Below are positions 62,807 to 64,000 of a stretch of 64,000 nt of DNA, one piece after another. A program made the translations under genes and the position numbers. The notes under the pieces were generated by a model. The model was not told the origin of the DNA, did not search any database, and was given only the letters and a program-made list of their open reading frames with translations. Position 1 is the stretch's first letter. Each line of letters opens with the position of its first letter. The stretch comes from Streptomyces pyxinicus (GTDB lineage: Bacteria > Actinomycetota > Actinomycetes > Streptomycetales > Streptomycetaceae): contig NZ_JANUGP010000004.1 in NCBI RefSeq assembly GCF_024753135.1, forward strand, positions 248,001 to 312,000. Direction: 5' to 3'.

Positions 62807-64000
<1,194 letters not shown>

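Overview
The window is chromosomal DNA of a Streptomyces-type actinomycete. The evidence is very high GC with strong third-position bias, frequent GTG and TTG starts, many 4- to 8-base ATGA-type gene overlaps, and actinobacterial families throughout (SigE-family sigma factor, DUF3151, DUF5063, DUF2617, an M. tuberculosis-type glutamine-dependent NadE, YbaB). From memory, the order ask-asd, recR-ybaB, purA, tryptophan dioxygenase operon, fbaA, pyrE, clpB matches a conserved core segment of Streptomyces chromosomes. The first 11 kb is accessory DNA.

Left, 1-2667: the right end of an integrated element. It ends in a 43-bp copy of the 3' half of tRNA-Pro(CGG), an attachment-site remnant. Inside are two same-strand genes that look like one signalling pair: a 138-residue protein ending in GTNFQAGRDQ, and downstream an NB-ARC (NLR/STAND) protein that begins with nearly the same motif, GTNIQAGRDQ. 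This is the layout of bacterial amyloid-signalling NLR systems, in which the receptor templates a membrane-targeted cell-death effector. The NLR gene also carries an in-frame TTA codon (bldA-type control).

2668-6262: a scar region. It holds two decayed pieces of a tyrosine integrase sharing a 71-bp direct repeat, around a divergent LysR regulator / EamA exporter pair and a truncated cyclase-family gene.

6263-11347: a polymorphic toxin operon read leftward: a WXG100-like protein, a 1427-residue Rhs/YD-repeat toxin, and a 152-residue candidate immunity protein.

11455-31900: fluoride channel operon (fluC-DUF190-fluC) with a structured leader; an OmpR-type two-component system divergent from a PepSY protein; nadE; a permease with its TIGR03943 partner; a TrkA-N protein; an S9 peptidase; SURF1; a SigE-family sigma factor coupled to a membrane protein; and asd-ask.

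31900-46800: DUF5063, recR, ybaB, a SLATT-like protein, a Ser/Thr kinase, a class III aminotransferase with a GntR regulator, purA, a lipid-kinase-like protein, an APC permease, a P450 and a NarL-type two-component system.

46800-64000: tryptophan-to-anthranilate operon (dioxygenase, kynureninase, HGGxW formamidase candidate), DUF3151, an MFS exporter, fbaA, pyrE, an aldose epimerase-like protein, an SRPBCC protein with pentapeptide repeats, a membrane spermidine synthase-like protein, DUF2617, a Gly/Cys-rich small membrane protein, a lipoprotein, an aminotransferase, a membrane glycosyltransferase, YbjN, and clpB cut by the window edge.

No complete tRNA, rRNA, CRISPR array, intact transposase or biosynthetic gene cluster was seen.
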